A stretch of 38,324 nt of DNA from Vicingaceae bacterium (GTDB taxonomy: Bacteria; Bacteroidota; Bacteroidia; Flavobacteriales_E; Vicingaceae). Made by a program: the position numbers and the translations under genes. The stretch is taken from the NCBI GenBank assembly GCA_029210015.1, contig JARGOE010000002.1, positions 31,360 to 69,683 of the forward strand. Reading direction: 5' to 3'. How positions within the stretch are numbered: position 1 is the first letter of the stretch; each line of letters starts with the position of its first letter. Below are positions 1 to 8,839 of this stretch, piece after piece. Under the pieces are notes generated by a model, which did no database searches, was not told the DNA's origin, and was given only the letters and a program-made list of their open reading frames with translations.

Positions 1-1820
1 TCTTCTGTTGGTAACCCTATTGTTGGCGATGGGTCAGGGAATAATTCAGTAATAACAACCTCATATTTTAAAGGAGCTTTGCCTATCCCAAAATTAATAG
101 TGTTTGGGTTTAATGAGTTTCCAGAACAATCATTCCCGCCTGTAATTGTGAGGGTATAAACTGTTGAAGAATCTAGAGCTGGACTGACTGTTAAACCAAC
201 CTCTTGATTGTTGGGGTTAATTACTGAACCTGTAACAGAGATTCCGTTATTAATAGCATAAGTAGCATTTGCCAAACTAGCACTATCCATAATCTCATTA
301 AATACAACATTTAATTGTGTAGCAGATATAATATCTACATTACTAATAATTGGGTTTTGAGTGTCTGGCAATGTATCAAAAACAGAGTTTTGTGTTCCTG
401 GAGTTCCTCCAGCAACATCAGCAGAAGCAATCCAGTTTACTGAACTTGTGCAAGGGTGTTTAGGATTAATTAACTCTAAAGTATACCCCCCATCATCTTT
501 TGAAGGGTCATTATACCAAGAAATATCATAAGCAACTATATCAATTACATTGCTATTGTCATCCATTAACGTTAAACTGTCTCCACCATTGGTTAAAGCT
601 GTAAAAGAACTAATACCTATTACATCTCCATAAGAGCTATAAAGATTTGTATCATTAACATCACAAAGTATAACATAGCTATTTGGAAGTAATGCAAAGT
701 TAGGTAATGTTTTAGGTGTTGTTGTATTAACAAATTGCCAGTTATTTAGAATATATGCATTGTTTGATTTGTTGTATAGTTCCACAAACTCTTCTCCTGG
801 CAAACCAACTTGAGGTGATGGATCAGCAAATATTTCATTGATTAAAACATCTCCAGCATTAGGAACAATAATTACCACATAAATAAATGGCTCAACAATG
901 CTTGTTATGGCATTACTTGCTGTGTCTTCAACATTGGTAATGGTTAAATTATAAGGTTGGCTATTAGTAAAAGCTGTTGCAAAAGTTAGGTGTACAATTG
1001 ATGAGTCTAATACATCTCGTTGAGCATTGGTTGGATTTCCTAATCCACCATCTGCAGTATAGTTGGTTAGTGTTTGAGAAGTTGTTAAGTCAACTCCCTC
1101 ATTGAAATAGACATCTAAATTAGTTGTGTTAACTACCACTAATGAATCAACAACAGGAGCTGAAGTATCTCCAACAATAGCCCCAACACTTATGTTGTCA
1201 AAAAAATGGTTGTTAATTGGGCTTGCTGCTGCTGACTGTGTAATTGAAATTCCAAAAAAAGCAGAGGTAGAAAAAGAATTATCTACAATACTCCCCACGT
1301 TTGTATAAGGCCCTAAAACACCATCATCATATTCTAAAGTCCAATTATTAGCAATATCTCTAGTAACCCTAACATTAAATGGATTGTTTGAGGTACTATT
1401 TATTACCCCATCTGGCCCATCAATTAATATAGTTGGTGTTCCTCCAACCATTTTGTATAAAGAAACTTCATCTGGTGTTCCGCCAATTCTTACAAAATAT
1501 CCATTGTTAGGGTTGGTAACATCTGATACATCAGAAGTTAAATAAACATCAACATAGTTTACTCCTGATGTTCCAAACATCATATTAAAATAAAAATCCC
1601 ATTGAGCATTTAATGACATTGTTGAAGGTGTGCTTAAATAGTAGTTGTTAGCTCCAGTGTTTTGAGAATTTAATACGCCTGTGGCAGCAGTAAATAAAGC
1701 ATTATCTCCACTCCAAGTTGGATTGTTTGTAAAATCTCCATCGGTAAAATCATCAGTAAACTGAGAAAAACCAACACTTCCTAAGCATAAACAAGTTATA
1801 AATAGCAGTTTGTGTAACAT
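1..1820 (-). CDS. Secreted lamin-tail domain protein, C-terminal part beyond window
   Basis: The frame is open from an ATG at 1820 down to base 1, so the gene runs off the left edge; about 606 residues are visible. It begins with a signal peptide (MLHKLLFITCLCLGSVGFSQ). A beta-rich, LamG/concanavalin-like region follows (about 21-215), then an Ig-like domain of the SbsA/Big type (about 220-313, with VYFNEGVD), a lamin tail domain (about 322-455, starting VLINEIFADPSPQ and containing FVELYNKS), a second Ig-like domain (about 490-580, VVFNEIMD) and the start of a second lamin tail (ITELFPDPSP) at the edge. The repeated Ig plus lamin-tail pattern is common in Bacteroidota surface proteins, which usually end in a type IX sorting domain; that end is not visible. 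It is divergent from asd. The molecular role is unknown; adhesion or extracellular DNA/glycan binding is only a guess. Confidence 0.85.
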   Translation of the reverse strand, partial: MLHKLLFITCLCLGSVGFSQFTDDFTDGDFTNNPTWSGDNALFTAATGVLNSQNTGANNYYLSTPSTMSLNAQWDFYFNMMFGTSGVNYVDVYLTSDVSDVTNPNNGYFVRIGGTPDEVSLYKMVGGTPTILIDGPDGVINSTSNNPFNVRVTRDIANNWTLEYDDGVLGPYTNVGSIVDNSFSTSAFFGISITQSAAASPINNHFFDNISVGAIVGDTSAPVVDSLVVVNTTNLDVYFNEGVDLTTSQTLTNYTADGGLGNPTNAQRDVLDSSIVHLTFATAFTNSQPYNLTITNVEDTASNAITSIVEPFIYVVIIVPNAGDVLINEIFADPSPQVGLPGEEFVELYNKSNNAYILNNWQFVNTTTPKTLPNFALLPNSYVILCDVNDTNLYSSYGDVIGISSFTALTNGGDSLTLMDDNSNVIDIVAYDISWYNDPSKDDGGYTLELINPKHPCTSSVNWIASADVAGGTPGTQNSVFDTLPDTQNPIISNVDIISATQLNVVFNEIMDSASLANATYAINNGISVTGSVINPNNQEVGLTVSPALDSSTVYTLTITGGNDCSGNSLNPNTINFGIGKAPLKYEVVITELFPDPSPTIGLPTE

Positions 1821-1936
1821 GGAATAAAAGTAGCCAAAATGTTTCTTTTTGTAACCCGGAATAACAAATTAGTTAAAATAAGATAACATTGCTTTAATTC
1901 ATGATAAGAGGTTTTAATAAGCTCTATTTTTTATTC

Positions 1937-1944
1937 TACTTTTG
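1937..1944 (+). promoter_or_regulatory. Putative Bacteroidota -7 element for asd
   Basis: TACTTTTG fits the TAnnTTTG -7 consensus and lies 28 bases upstream of the ATG at 1973. No clear TTG -33 box sits at the usual 17-23 base spacing, so the call is tentative. If correct, transcription starts downstream of the in-frame ATG at 1901, which excludes that longer start. Confidence 0.4.
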
Positions 1945-1972
1945 TTTTTTAATCAACCTTAAAATAAAACAA

Positions 1973-2983
1973 ATGAAAATTGCCGTTGTAGGAGCTACCG
2001 GAATGGTAGGAAATGTAATGCTAAAGGTGTTAGCTGAAAGAAATTTTCCAGTAACAGAATTAATCCCTGTTGCTTCAGAAAAATCAGTAGGAAAAGAAAT
2101 TGAATATAATGGCAAGAAGTTTAAGGTGGTTGGGTTACAAACAGCTGTTGAGATGGCCCCTGATATTGCTATTTTTTCTGCTGGGGGAAGCACTTCAACA
2201 GAATGGGCGCCAAAATTTGCGGAAGCAGGAATAACCGTTATTGATAACTCATCAGCATGGAGAATGAATCCTAACAACAAATTAGTTGTTCCAGAAATTA
2301 ATGCAGATGTTCTTACTGCTGAGGATAAAATTATTGCCAACCCTAATTGTTCTACCATACAAATGGTATTGGTAATGAATCCGTTGCACAAAAAATACAA
2401 GATTAAAAGAGCTGTTATATCAACTTACCAATCTATTACTGGAACTGGAGTAAAAGCGGTTGAACAATTAGAAAATGAAAGAAATGGTGTTGATGGAGAA
2501 AAAGCCTATCATTACCCTATTGACAAAAATTGTATTCCTCATTGTGATGTTTTTGAAGAAAACGGCTACACTAAAGAAGAAATGAAATTAGTAAATGAGC
2601 CAAGGAAAATATTGAGAGACAACAGCCTTAAACTAACAGCAACTGCTGTAAGAGTACCAGTTGTTGGAGGACATTCTGAGGCTGTAAATATTGAATTTGA
2701 AAACGATTTTGATTTAGCTGAGGTTCGTAAAATTTTACATGAAACTGATGGAATAACCCTACAGGACAATACAGACACCAATACTTACCCAATGCCTTTA
2801 TATGCTGAAGATAAAGATGATGTTTTTGTAGGAAGAATTAGGAGAGATGAATCTCAATCCAACACTATAAATATGTGGATTGTTACAGATAATTTAAGAA
2901 AAGGAGCTGCCACAAATGCAGTTCAGATAGCAGAATATTTAATTGAAAATAAATTGGTTAATATAGAAACATTAATATCCTAA
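1973..2983 (+). CDS. asd: Aspartate-semialdehyde dehydrogenase
   Basis: This enzyme reduces aspartyl phosphate to aspartate semialdehyde with NADPH (EC 1.2.1.11), the branch point to lysine/diaminopimelate, threonine and methionine, and acts in the cytosol. The 336-residue product has the N-terminal Rossmann motif GATGMVG (7-13), the DNSSAWR motif (91-97), the catalytic cysteine in NPNCST (Cys126) and the catalytic histidine in GGHSEAVN (His234). Length is normal for the family. An upstream in-frame ATG at 1901 would add 24 hydrophobic residues before MKIAVVGATG. I reject it because the Rossmann strand normally begins at the second residue and a -7-like element lies between the two ATGs. The gene is divergent from the lamin-tail gene and followed by a small secreted protein gene. 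Confidence 0.96.
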   Translation: MKIAVVGATGMVGNVMLKVLAERNFPVTELIPVASEKSVGKEIEYNGKKFKVVGLQTAVEMAPDIAIFSAGGSTSTEWAPKFAEAGITVIDNSSAWRMNPNNKLVVPEINADVLTAEDKIIANPNCSTIQMVLVMNPLHKKYKIKRAVISTYQSITGTGVKAVEQLENERNGVDGEKAYHYPIDKNCIPHCDVFEENGYTKEEMKLVNEPRKILRDNSLKLTATAVRVPVVGGHSEAVNIEFENDFDLAEVRKILHETDGITLQDNTDTNTYPMPLYAEDKDDVFVGRIRRDESQSNTINMWIVTDNLRKGAATNAVQIAEYLIENKLVNIETLIS

Positions 2984-2994
2984 ACCATTGGCAT

Positions 2995-3002
2995 TATTTT
3001 TG
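2995..3002 (+). promoter_or_regulatory. Putative -7 element for the small Lys-rich protein gene
   Basis: TATTTTTG matches TAnnTTTG and lies 31 bases before the preferred ATG at 3034. A -33 TTG at proper spacing is not evident. It would put the transcription start near the alternative ATG at 3010, favouring 3034. Confidence 0.35.
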
Positions 3003-3033
3003 CAAATTTATGGATAACCTAAAAAATAATAAA

Positions 3034-3354
3034 ATGAAATTAAAAACAATTTTTCTGGGATTAACTATGGTTGCCTTTTTTGCTGCTGGTTTTTCTCAAA
3101 CCACAAAAAAGCAAGTTAATAAGCGCCAGGTAGTTCAAAATAAAAAAATTAACCAAGGTGTTAAATCTGGAGAGCTTACAAAAAAAGAAGCAGTAAAGTT
3201 AAAGGCTCAACAACGCAACATAAATCAAACAAAAAAAGCTGCAAAAGCAGACGGTGTTGTTACTCCAAAAGAAAAAGCAATAATCAAACACAAGCAAAAT
3301 AAAGCTGCTAAGAATATTGCTAAAAAGAAACATAATAAAGTTGATAGAAAATAA
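3034..3354 (+). CDS. Small secreted Lys/Ala-rich conserved protein
   Basis: This is a 106-residue product with a signal peptide (MKLKTIFLGLTMVAFFAAGFSQ) and a very basic mature part. The mature region carries the spaced pattern SGELTKKEAVKLKAQQ, then AKADGVVTPKEKAIIKHKQN and a final KKKHNK. From memory, this resembles a family of small exported proteins of unknown function found in Proteobacteria and Bacteroidota, with LT..EA..L..Q, KADG.VT..E and KH motifs. I do not assign a family number. The ATG at 3010 would place eight polar residues before the signal peptide, so 3034 is preferred. A strong terminator follows directly. The basic charge could suit binding of nucleic acid or anionic envelope polymer, but this is inference. 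Confidence 0.75.
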   Translation: MKLKTIFLGLTMVAFFAAGFSQTTKKQVNKRQVVQNKKINQGVKSGELTKKEAVKLKAQQRNINQTKKAAKADGVVTPKEKAIIKHKQNKAAKNIAKKKHNKVDRK

Positions 3355-3365
3355 GACTTTAGCTT

Positions 3366-3400
3366 AAAAGTCCCTGTTTAAATAAACAGGGACTTTTTTT
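3366..3400 (+). terminator. Rho-independent terminator, probably bidirectional
   Basis: A 15-base-pair inverted repeat (3366-3380 with 3383-3397; core AGTCCCTGTTTA) is followed by a T run to 3400. It sits between the convergent ends of the small secreted protein gene and the 880-residue adhesin gene. The A run on the left side also gives a shorter U tract for the minus strand. Confidence 0.9.
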
Positions 3401-3405
3401 ATCTT

Positions 3406-6048
3406 CTATCTAATTAAACTAAACGATCCTTTTAGTAAATGCTTTTCATCATCTAATCCAACTGCATTTATCAAGTAAAAGTATGTTCCATCAGGGGCAA
3501 TTTTTCCAGAAACCTTTCCATCCCAAGAACCATTTAATCCGTTCCAAGTATATAATTTCTGCCCCCAACGGTTATAAATTTCACCTTCAACAGTTTTTAA
3601 ATTTAATTCGATTAATTTAAATACATCATTGCTTCCATCGCCATTTGGAGTAAATACATTTGGCACTACAATTAATGATTCTTTTACTGCATCTATTGTT
3701 ACATAAGCAGTGTCATAACAGAAGCCGTCCGTTACAATTAACATAACTGTATAAGTACCATCATCATTATAAATATATGTTGGTTGAAAAAGGTTGCTTG
3801 TATCTCCTGTTCCAAAATCCCACCAGTAGTTAATTCCCGGGCCTGTTGTACTTCCATTACCAAAAATAACATTCAATGGTACTAATCCAGAAGTAGGGTT
3901 ACCATTAATAATGGCATTAACTCCTTTTACTACAATTACAACTGAATCTAAGTTGGTTGCACAACCACCAACTTCATTTACATAAAATACATATGTTCCT
4001 GTAGCATTAACTGTTGGGTAAAATGGCGTTCCTGTTCCTATAACATTTGTACCATTAGGATCATCATACCAAGTTATTGTCCCTAAACCACTATTAGCTG
4101 CAGTTAAAACAATTGAGTCTCCTAAACATATTAAACTACCTGGGCCTGCCACTAAATTATTAGGGTTAACAGTTATCGTAAATGTAACAGGTAAGCCCTC
4201 GCAACCATTAACCGTTGGAGTAACTGTTATTGTAGAAGTGATAGCTACCGAACCTGGATTGGTTCCAACAAAAACAGGTGTTCCTCCAGTTCCAGAAGCA
4301 CCTAAGCCTGTTGCTGTATTCGAATTTGTCCAAGTAAACGTCCCTCCAGTAGGGTTAGTAGTAAAAATAATAGCAGGAATTGTATCTCCACTACAATAGT
4401 TTAAGTTTGTTGGCACAATCGCTACCGGTGTTGGATTAACCATTATTGTATAGGTTACTGGCAACCCTTCACATCCATTTGCTGTAGGAGTAACAGTAAC
4501 CGTACTTGTTATAGCTGCATTCGTTGTATTCGTTGCAACAAAAACAGGTGTATTTCCAGTACCTGAAGCAGCTAAACCAATAGCAGTATTTGAATTTGTC
4601 CACACATAAGTTGCTCCTGCAGGTATACTCACAAAATTACTTGCAGGAACAGTATCGCCACTACAAACAGTAATATTTGAAGGAGTAATTGTTGGTAAAG
4701 CATTTACTATAATATTTATCGTATCCTTTAAAGAACAAGAGCCTGTGTCTGTATAAATAATTTGATGAGTTCCTCCACCAGCAGCATTTGGGTCAAATGT
4801 CCCATTTATTGTATCAGTAATTCCTGAACCAGACCATGATCCACCAGGAATTGTTACAATTAAATTTAATGCGGTATCGTTTGCACAAAATGACCCTGCA
4901 GGAGTAATAACAGGTGCAGGTGGAGCGTTTTGTAAAACAATAATAACAGTATCCATTACTGTTTCACAATTAACATCTTTGGCTGTAACAATATATGTTC
5001 CTGGACATAAATTATTAGCTGTTTGTCCTGTTTGAACTGGGGTTGTGTTCCAAGTATAGGTAAAAGGTCCTATTCCTCCTGTAATATTTGCAGTTGCTGT
5101 ACCATCACAATTTCCACAAGTAGCATCTGTTGTTGAAGAAGAAGCTGCTAAAGATGATGGTGGAGTTGTACAAACATTACAAGTTGTTGTTTGATAATAA
5201 ACTCCCATCATGACCCATAGGTAACAATCTCCTCCCGTTGGAGTTACTGTAAATGGGGCTGTTGTTTGCCCTGTAGTATATGGGGTGTTGGTAACATCAA
5301 AATTCCAAAAAGAATTAGGAAATGATGCAGTTACTCCATTTAAAGTACAAGAATGGTTTGCAGCAATATTGTTTTGCATATCACTATTAATAACAAATGC
5401 ATTCCCCGCTGTTGAATTTGCACAAACATTTAGTCCTGTCATTGTCATACTAGTTGGTGTTGTGGCAGCAGAAATAGCTCCATCATTAATTTGAATTGTT
5501 CCTTCATAATTTACTGTTGGATCTGTATATATTATCATAAGGGTTACTCCATCCATATCATTACCAAGGGGTGATGAAAATGTATAGTTTCCGTTTCCAG
5601 TAACTGCTGCCGTTACATCAGCTCTATATGATTCTGTTCCACCTGAAGACCAACATTTTTGTCCATGGTTACCAACTCTTGTTCCTACTAATGGATTTCC
5701 ATTAAATGTAAAGTTGGCATTATTAGCAGTTCCTCCTCCAGCCCACCATAAAAAGGCTTTTTCTATAACTCCACAAAAAGGAATTCCTGCAATAGTTAAA
5801 GTTGTAGGATATCCTGTTCCTGGCGAAGGGGTATATCTTGTGGTTGTCATAACAGATGCTTGCACATAATTTAACCCACAAGCTGTATTAGTGTAGCTCA
5901 TACCAAGTGTTCCACTTCCATCTTCTGGTTGGTTTTCATTATAATAACAAGCCCCACCCATAATTGGATTATCACAATCTAAAGGTTCTTGTGAAAAAGT
6001 GGAAGTAATTAATAGTAGTGATAAAAATGTGGTAAATAATAATTTCAT
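3406..6048 (-). CDS. Type IX-secreted multidomain adhesin-like protein (SprB/PKD repeats, type-B CTD)
   Basis: The 880-residue product has a signal peptide (1-20). A Cys-containing N-terminal domain of unknown type (about 21-290) carries DMDGVTLMIIYTDP and FLWWAGG. Then come a SprB-like repeat (about 303-372, CGNCDGTATANITGGIGPFTYTW), an Ig-like module (378-449), two PKD-like repeats (452-540 and 541-629, each with CSGDT, TWTNSNT and NGCEGLPVT), an Ig-like module with WYDDPNGT (632-709), a PKD domain with WDFGTGDTS (711-786) and a gliding-associated type-B C-terminal domain (794-880, PNVFTPNGDGSNDVFKL, NRWGQ, DGTYFY). The C-terminal domain targets export across the outer membrane by the type IX system. 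Residues from about 630 on are nearly identical to the next gene upstream. Likely a cell-surface or secreted adhesin; the ligand is unknown. Confidence 0.9.
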   Translation of the reverse strand: MKLLFTTFLSLLLITSTFSQEPLDCDNPIMGGACYYNENQPEDGSGTLGMSYTNTACGLNYVQASVMTTTRYTPSPGTGYPTTLTIAGIPFCGVIEKAFLWWAGGGTANNANFTFNGNPLVGTRVGNHGQKCWSSGGTESYRADVTAAVTGNGNYTFSSPLGNDMDGVTLMIIYTDPTVNYEGTIQINDGAISAATTPTSMTMTGLNVCANSTAGNAFVINSDMQNNIAANHSCTLNGVTASFPNSFWNFDVTNTPYTTGQTTAPFTVTPTGGDCYLWVMMGVYYQTTTCNVCTTPPSSLAASSSTTDATCGNCDGTATANITGGIGPFTYTWNTTPVQTGQTANNLCPGTYIVTAKDVNCETVMDTVIIVLQNAPPAPVITPAGSFCANDTALNLIVTIPGGSWSGSGITDTINGTFDPNAAGGGTHQIIYTDTGSCSLKDTINIIVNALPTITPSNITVCSGDTVPASNFVSIPAGATYVWTNSNTAIGLAASGTGNTPVFVATNTTNAAITSTVTVTPTANGCEGLPVTYTIMVNPTPVAIVPTNLNYCSGDTIPAIIFTTNPTGGTFTWTNSNTATGLGASGTGGTPVFVGTNPGSVAITSTITVTPTVNGCEGLPVTFTITVNPNNLVAGPGSLICLGDSIVLTAANSGLGTITWYDDPNGTNVIGTGTPFYPTVNATGTYVFYVNEVGGCATNLDSVVIVVKGVNAIINGNPTSGLVPLNVIFGNGSTTGPGINYWWDFGTGDTSNLFQPTYIYNDDGTYTVMLIVTDGFCYDTAYVTIDAVKESLIVVPNVFTPNGDGSNDVFKLIELNLKTVEGEIYNRWGQKLYTWNGLNGSWDGKVSGKIAPDGTYFYLINAVGLDDEKHLLKGSFSLIR

Positions 6049-6144
6049 GTTTCTATTAATTTTATAAAACTTGTTAAATGTAAGCTATTCTTAATAAAAA
6101 TGAAAACTTATATAGGAGTAGATAAAACCATAATTTTCTATAAC

Positions 6145-6174
6145 AATAGGGCCCTAAATCCTTAGAGTCCTATT
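6145..6174. other. Stem-loop between the two adhesin genes
   Basis: An imperfect 13-base-pair hairpin (AATAGGGCCCTAA pairing with TTAGAGTCCTATT, four-base loop) lies in the 149-base gap between the tandem adhesin genes. The T-rich side faces the plus strand, whereas both genes read minus, so it is not a textbook terminator for the upstream gene. It may stabilise or attenuate transcript ends. Confidence 0.4.
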
Positions 6175-6197
6175 ATTTATTTTTCTTATATTTTTAT

Positions 6198-8297
6198 TTA
6201 TCTCATTAAACTAAAGGAACCTTTCTTTAAATACTCAACCCCATCTTCTCCTGTTGCTTTTATTAAATAGAAATACGTTCCAGCTGGAGCAGGATCTCCT
6301 GAAGATGTATTTCCGTCCCAAGAACCATTTAACTCATTCCACGAGTATAGCTTTTGCCCCCAGCGGTTATAAATTTCACCGTCTATTGTTTTTAAGTTTA
6401 ACTCTATTAACTTAAAAACATCATTACTACCATCTCCATTTGGTGTAAAAACATTCGGAATTATAATTATCGATTCTTTAATAGCCTCTATTGTTACATA
6501 GGCGGTATCAAAGCAAAACCCGTCCGTAACAATTAGAGTTACTGTATAAGTACCATCAGCATTATAAGTATAAGTTGGTTCAAAAACATTACTTGTATCT
6601 CCTGTACCAAAGTCCCACAAATAACTAATCCCTGGGCCTGTTGTGCTTCCATTACCAAAAAAGACATCTAATGGGATTAAACCTGTTATTGGTGTTGCAT
6701 TAATAAAAGCATTTACTCCTTTTACGACAACTACAATTGAATCTAAATTAGTTGCACAGCCTCCTACCTCATTCACATAAAACACATAAGTTCCTGTATC
6801 TTGTACTGTAGGATAAAATGGCGTTCCTGTTCCAATAACATTTGTACCATTAGGATCATCATACCAAGTTATTGTCCCTAAGCCACTATTAGCTGCTGTT
6901 AAAATAATTGAATCTCCCAGGCAAATTAAACTTCCAGGGCCAGCAACCAAATTATTAGGATTCACGGTTATCGTAAATGTAACAGGTATACCTAAGCAAC
7001 CATTTGCAGAAGGTGTTACTGTTATAGTAGATGTAACTGCTGTAGATCCTGTATTAGTTGCAATAAAAAGAGGGATATTTCCTGTATCTCCAACTGCTAA
7101 ACCAATAGTTGTGTCAGAATTAGTCCATGAGTATGTGTTAGTTGTATTTCCCGAAAAAATAATTGAAGGCACAGTATCTCCAGCACAAAAAATTAGATTA
7201 GTTAGAGGGTTCATTACTGGGGTGGGATTAACTATTATCATATATGTATAGGGATTCCCTTCACAGCCTGATAAGGTTGGGACTACAGTAACAACACTTG
7301 TGTCTGGAGAGCTTGTTGTGTTTGTAGCAATAAAAGCAGGTGTATTTCCTATTCCAGAGGCTGCTAATCCAATAGTTGTATTAGAATTTGTCCAAGCATA
7401 AGTTGCTCCTACAGGATTACTAAGATAATTACTCGTTGGAATAGTATCTCCAGCACAAACTGTTATGTTTGTTGGAGCCATAAGTGGAGCTGGGTTAACA
7501 TTTACATTAATACAAATGGGAGGGCTTGCTGTACATGAATCTGTCCATGTAGCACAAACTTGTCCACCAGTACCAGAGTTCCAAAAAATAGTTGCTGATG
7601 GTGTTCCTTGTCCTGAGAGCACAAAAGCTCCTGGAGGAACCGACCAAGTATAAGTAACTGCACCCGCTTGAGGAGGAACTGTATAAGTCGTAGTATCCTT
7701 TTGACAAACAACGGTATCTCCTACTAAAGAAGGTAACGCTGTGGGTGCTAAACAACAATTAGTATACATGGTTACCCTACCAATGCTACCATTATTTTCA
7801 CTCCAAATATCGTGCATTCCTGGGCCTGCAGCTAAGTCAAACTGCATTCCACTTCTAAATGTTGTTGTTGGTATACTTTGAATGTTTATAACACATTGTG
7901 CAGGACCATAACTATTTACTGAGTTTGCTCCCCTTGAACCATAAATACCAATTACATCACCAGCATTAATTTGAATATTTGGTACAGAAATCATATTATT
8001 TGGGGCATAATTTAGGTTTTGCCACAGTGTAACAAAATTATTAGTAACTGCAGCATATGCAGGAGGTGGGCCAGATGTAAACCTTACAATTGCAGCGCTT
8101 TGAAACAGTGTTGAAGCATCATCCTCAACATAAATTCCACATATAGTAAAATTTGCAGGAGCTGTAAAATAATAACCCCTTGTCATTCCTGTAAATGTTG
8201 TATTTTGAGGACAAACAGTAATCGGTGTTTGAGAGTAAGCCTCAACAAGTGAGGTTAACATTATTAAAAAAGCAAGTGTGTATTTTTGAATTCTCAT
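6198..8297 (-). CDS. Type IX-secreted adhesin-like protein, paralogue of downstream gene
   Basis: The 699-residue product has a signal peptide (MRIQKYTLAFLIMLTSLVEAYSQ). A unique N-terminal beta-rich domain (about 24-181) ends in CC and resembles no family I can name. It is followed by a PKD-like module (184-270), two further PKD-like repeats (272-357 and 358-448), an Ig-like module with WYDDPNGT (449-526), a PKD domain with WDFGTGDTS (528-603) and a type-B gliding-associated C-terminal domain (612-699). From about residue 445 on it aligns almost without gaps to the 880-residue neighbour, while the N-terminal domains differ. An in-frame ATG at 8390 would place 31 extra residues before the signal peptide and overlap the upstream gene, so 8297 is chosen. 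The upstream small exported protein gene ends 16 bases away, suggesting co-transcription. Confidence 0.9.
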   Translation of the reverse strand: MRIQKYTLAFLIMLTSLVEAYSQTPITVCPQNTTFTGMTRGYYFTAPANFTICGIYVEDDASTLFQSAAIVRFTSGPPPAYAAVTNNFVTLWQNLNYAPNNMISVPNIQINAGDVIGIYGSRGANSVNSYGPAQCVINIQSIPTTTFRSGMQFDLAAGPGMHDIWSENNGSIGRVTMYTNCCLAPTALPSLVGDTVVCQKDTTTYTVPPQAGAVTYTWSVPPGAFVLSGQGTPSATIFWNSGTGGQVCATWTDSCTASPPICINVNVNPAPLMAPTNITVCAGDTIPTSNYLSNPVGATYAWTNSNTTIGLAASGIGNTPAFIATNTTSSPDTSVVTVVPTLSGCEGNPYTYMIIVNPTPVMNPLTNLIFCAGDTVPSIIFSGNTTNTYSWTNSDTTIGLAVGDTGNIPLFIATNTGSTAVTSTITVTPSANGCLGIPVTFTITVNPNNLVAGPGSLICLGDSIILTAANSGLGTITWYDDPNGTNVIGTGTPFYPTVQDTGTYVFYVNEVGGCATNLDSIVVVVKGVNAFINATPITGLIPLDVFFGNGSTTGPGISYLWDFGTGDTSNVFEPTYTYNADGTYTVTLIVTDGFCFDTAYVTIEAIKESIIIIPNVFTPNGDGSNDVFKLIELNLKTIDGEIYNRWGQKLYSWNELNGSWDGNTSSGDPAPAGTYFYLIKATGEDGVEYLKKGSFSLMR

Positions 8298-8313
8298 TGT
8301 TTTTTTATTAAAA

Positions 8314-8664
8314 TTAGAAAGGTCTTTTACCATAAATTTGATCATGAGCTTTTTTTCGTTCAATCCTAACTTTATCAATAACTGAAACATTTTTCTTAAA
8401 CCATGTATCTATAGCTCCTTTTAATTCTTCAGTAGACTGAAATTCCGTTTTTTTAGGAAACCCTGGCAAGTTTATAAACCTTTTTGCAAACTCATTATAC
8501 TTTGTTGGTGCCTCAATAGCATCCAAACAAAGAACTGTTGCTTCTAATCTTTTACCATCTTCAGTTATTTCTAACTCTAGCTTGTTTTGATTATTATCAG
8601 ACTGAGCGTCTAATACTAAATGTAATAACAAAATTGCAGATATAAATAATAGTGTTTTTTTCAT
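8314..8664 (-). CDS. Small exported protein of unknown function
   Basis: The 116-residue product has an N-terminal signal sequence (MKKTLLFISAILLLHLVLDAQS) and a charged mature part with one cysteine (Cys46). There are two likely helices near the end, around STEELKGAIDTWFKKN and IDKVRIERKKAHDQI. I do not recognise a family. The ATG at 8673 would add only MER before the signal; 8664 places the Lys-Lys signal start first and is preferred, but the two cannot be separated firmly. It is the first gene of a probable operon with the type IX-secreted adhesin 16 bases downstream, so it may assist or accompany that protein in the periplasm or outside the cell; this is inferred from position only. Confidence 0.7.
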   Translation of the reverse strand: MKKTLLFISAILLLHLVLDAQSDNNQNKLELEITEDGKRLEATVLCLDAIEAPTKYNEFAKRFINLPGFPKKTEFQSTEELKGAIDTWFKKNVSVIDKVRIERKKAHDQIYGKRPF

Positions 8665-8679
8665 CCTTTCCAACTTTAT

Positions 8680-8693
8680 ATAAATCGATTTAT
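8680..8693. repeat. Perfect 14-base palindrome upstream of the exported protein gene
   Basis: ATAAATCGATTTAT is a perfect inverted repeat with no spacer, 15 bases before the ATG at 8664 in the 175-base divergent intergenic region. It could be an operator, but AT-rich palindromes of this size also arise by chance. Confidence 0.35.
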
Positions 8694-8839
8694 TTTTTAA
8701 ACTTTAGAGAAAATTACAATAAACCCAAAGCAATACAATTTTAAAAACTCTATAAAAACATAAGCTTTAAACTACGAAATTAATAGATTTTATTTAATCT
8801 ACTATTACTATATTCGTAGTTCTAATAATATTTTATACT

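Noticed and set aside
1126-1308. Short plus-strand open frame
   Set aside because: It lies antisense within the truncated lamin-tail gene, which has a long signal-peptide-bearing open frame.
1901-1972. 24-residue N-terminal extension of asd from the ATG at 1901
   Set aside because: The Rossmann strand starts at 1973, the extension is hydrophobic and unconserved in the family, and a TAnnTTTG -7 element lies within it.
1936-2400. 154-residue minus-strand open frame
   Set aside because: It is antisense to the well-conserved N-terminal half of asd.
8298-8390. 31-residue extension of the 699-residue adhesin from the ATG at 8390
   Set aside because: It would precede a clear signal peptide and overlap the upstream exported protein gene by 77 bases.
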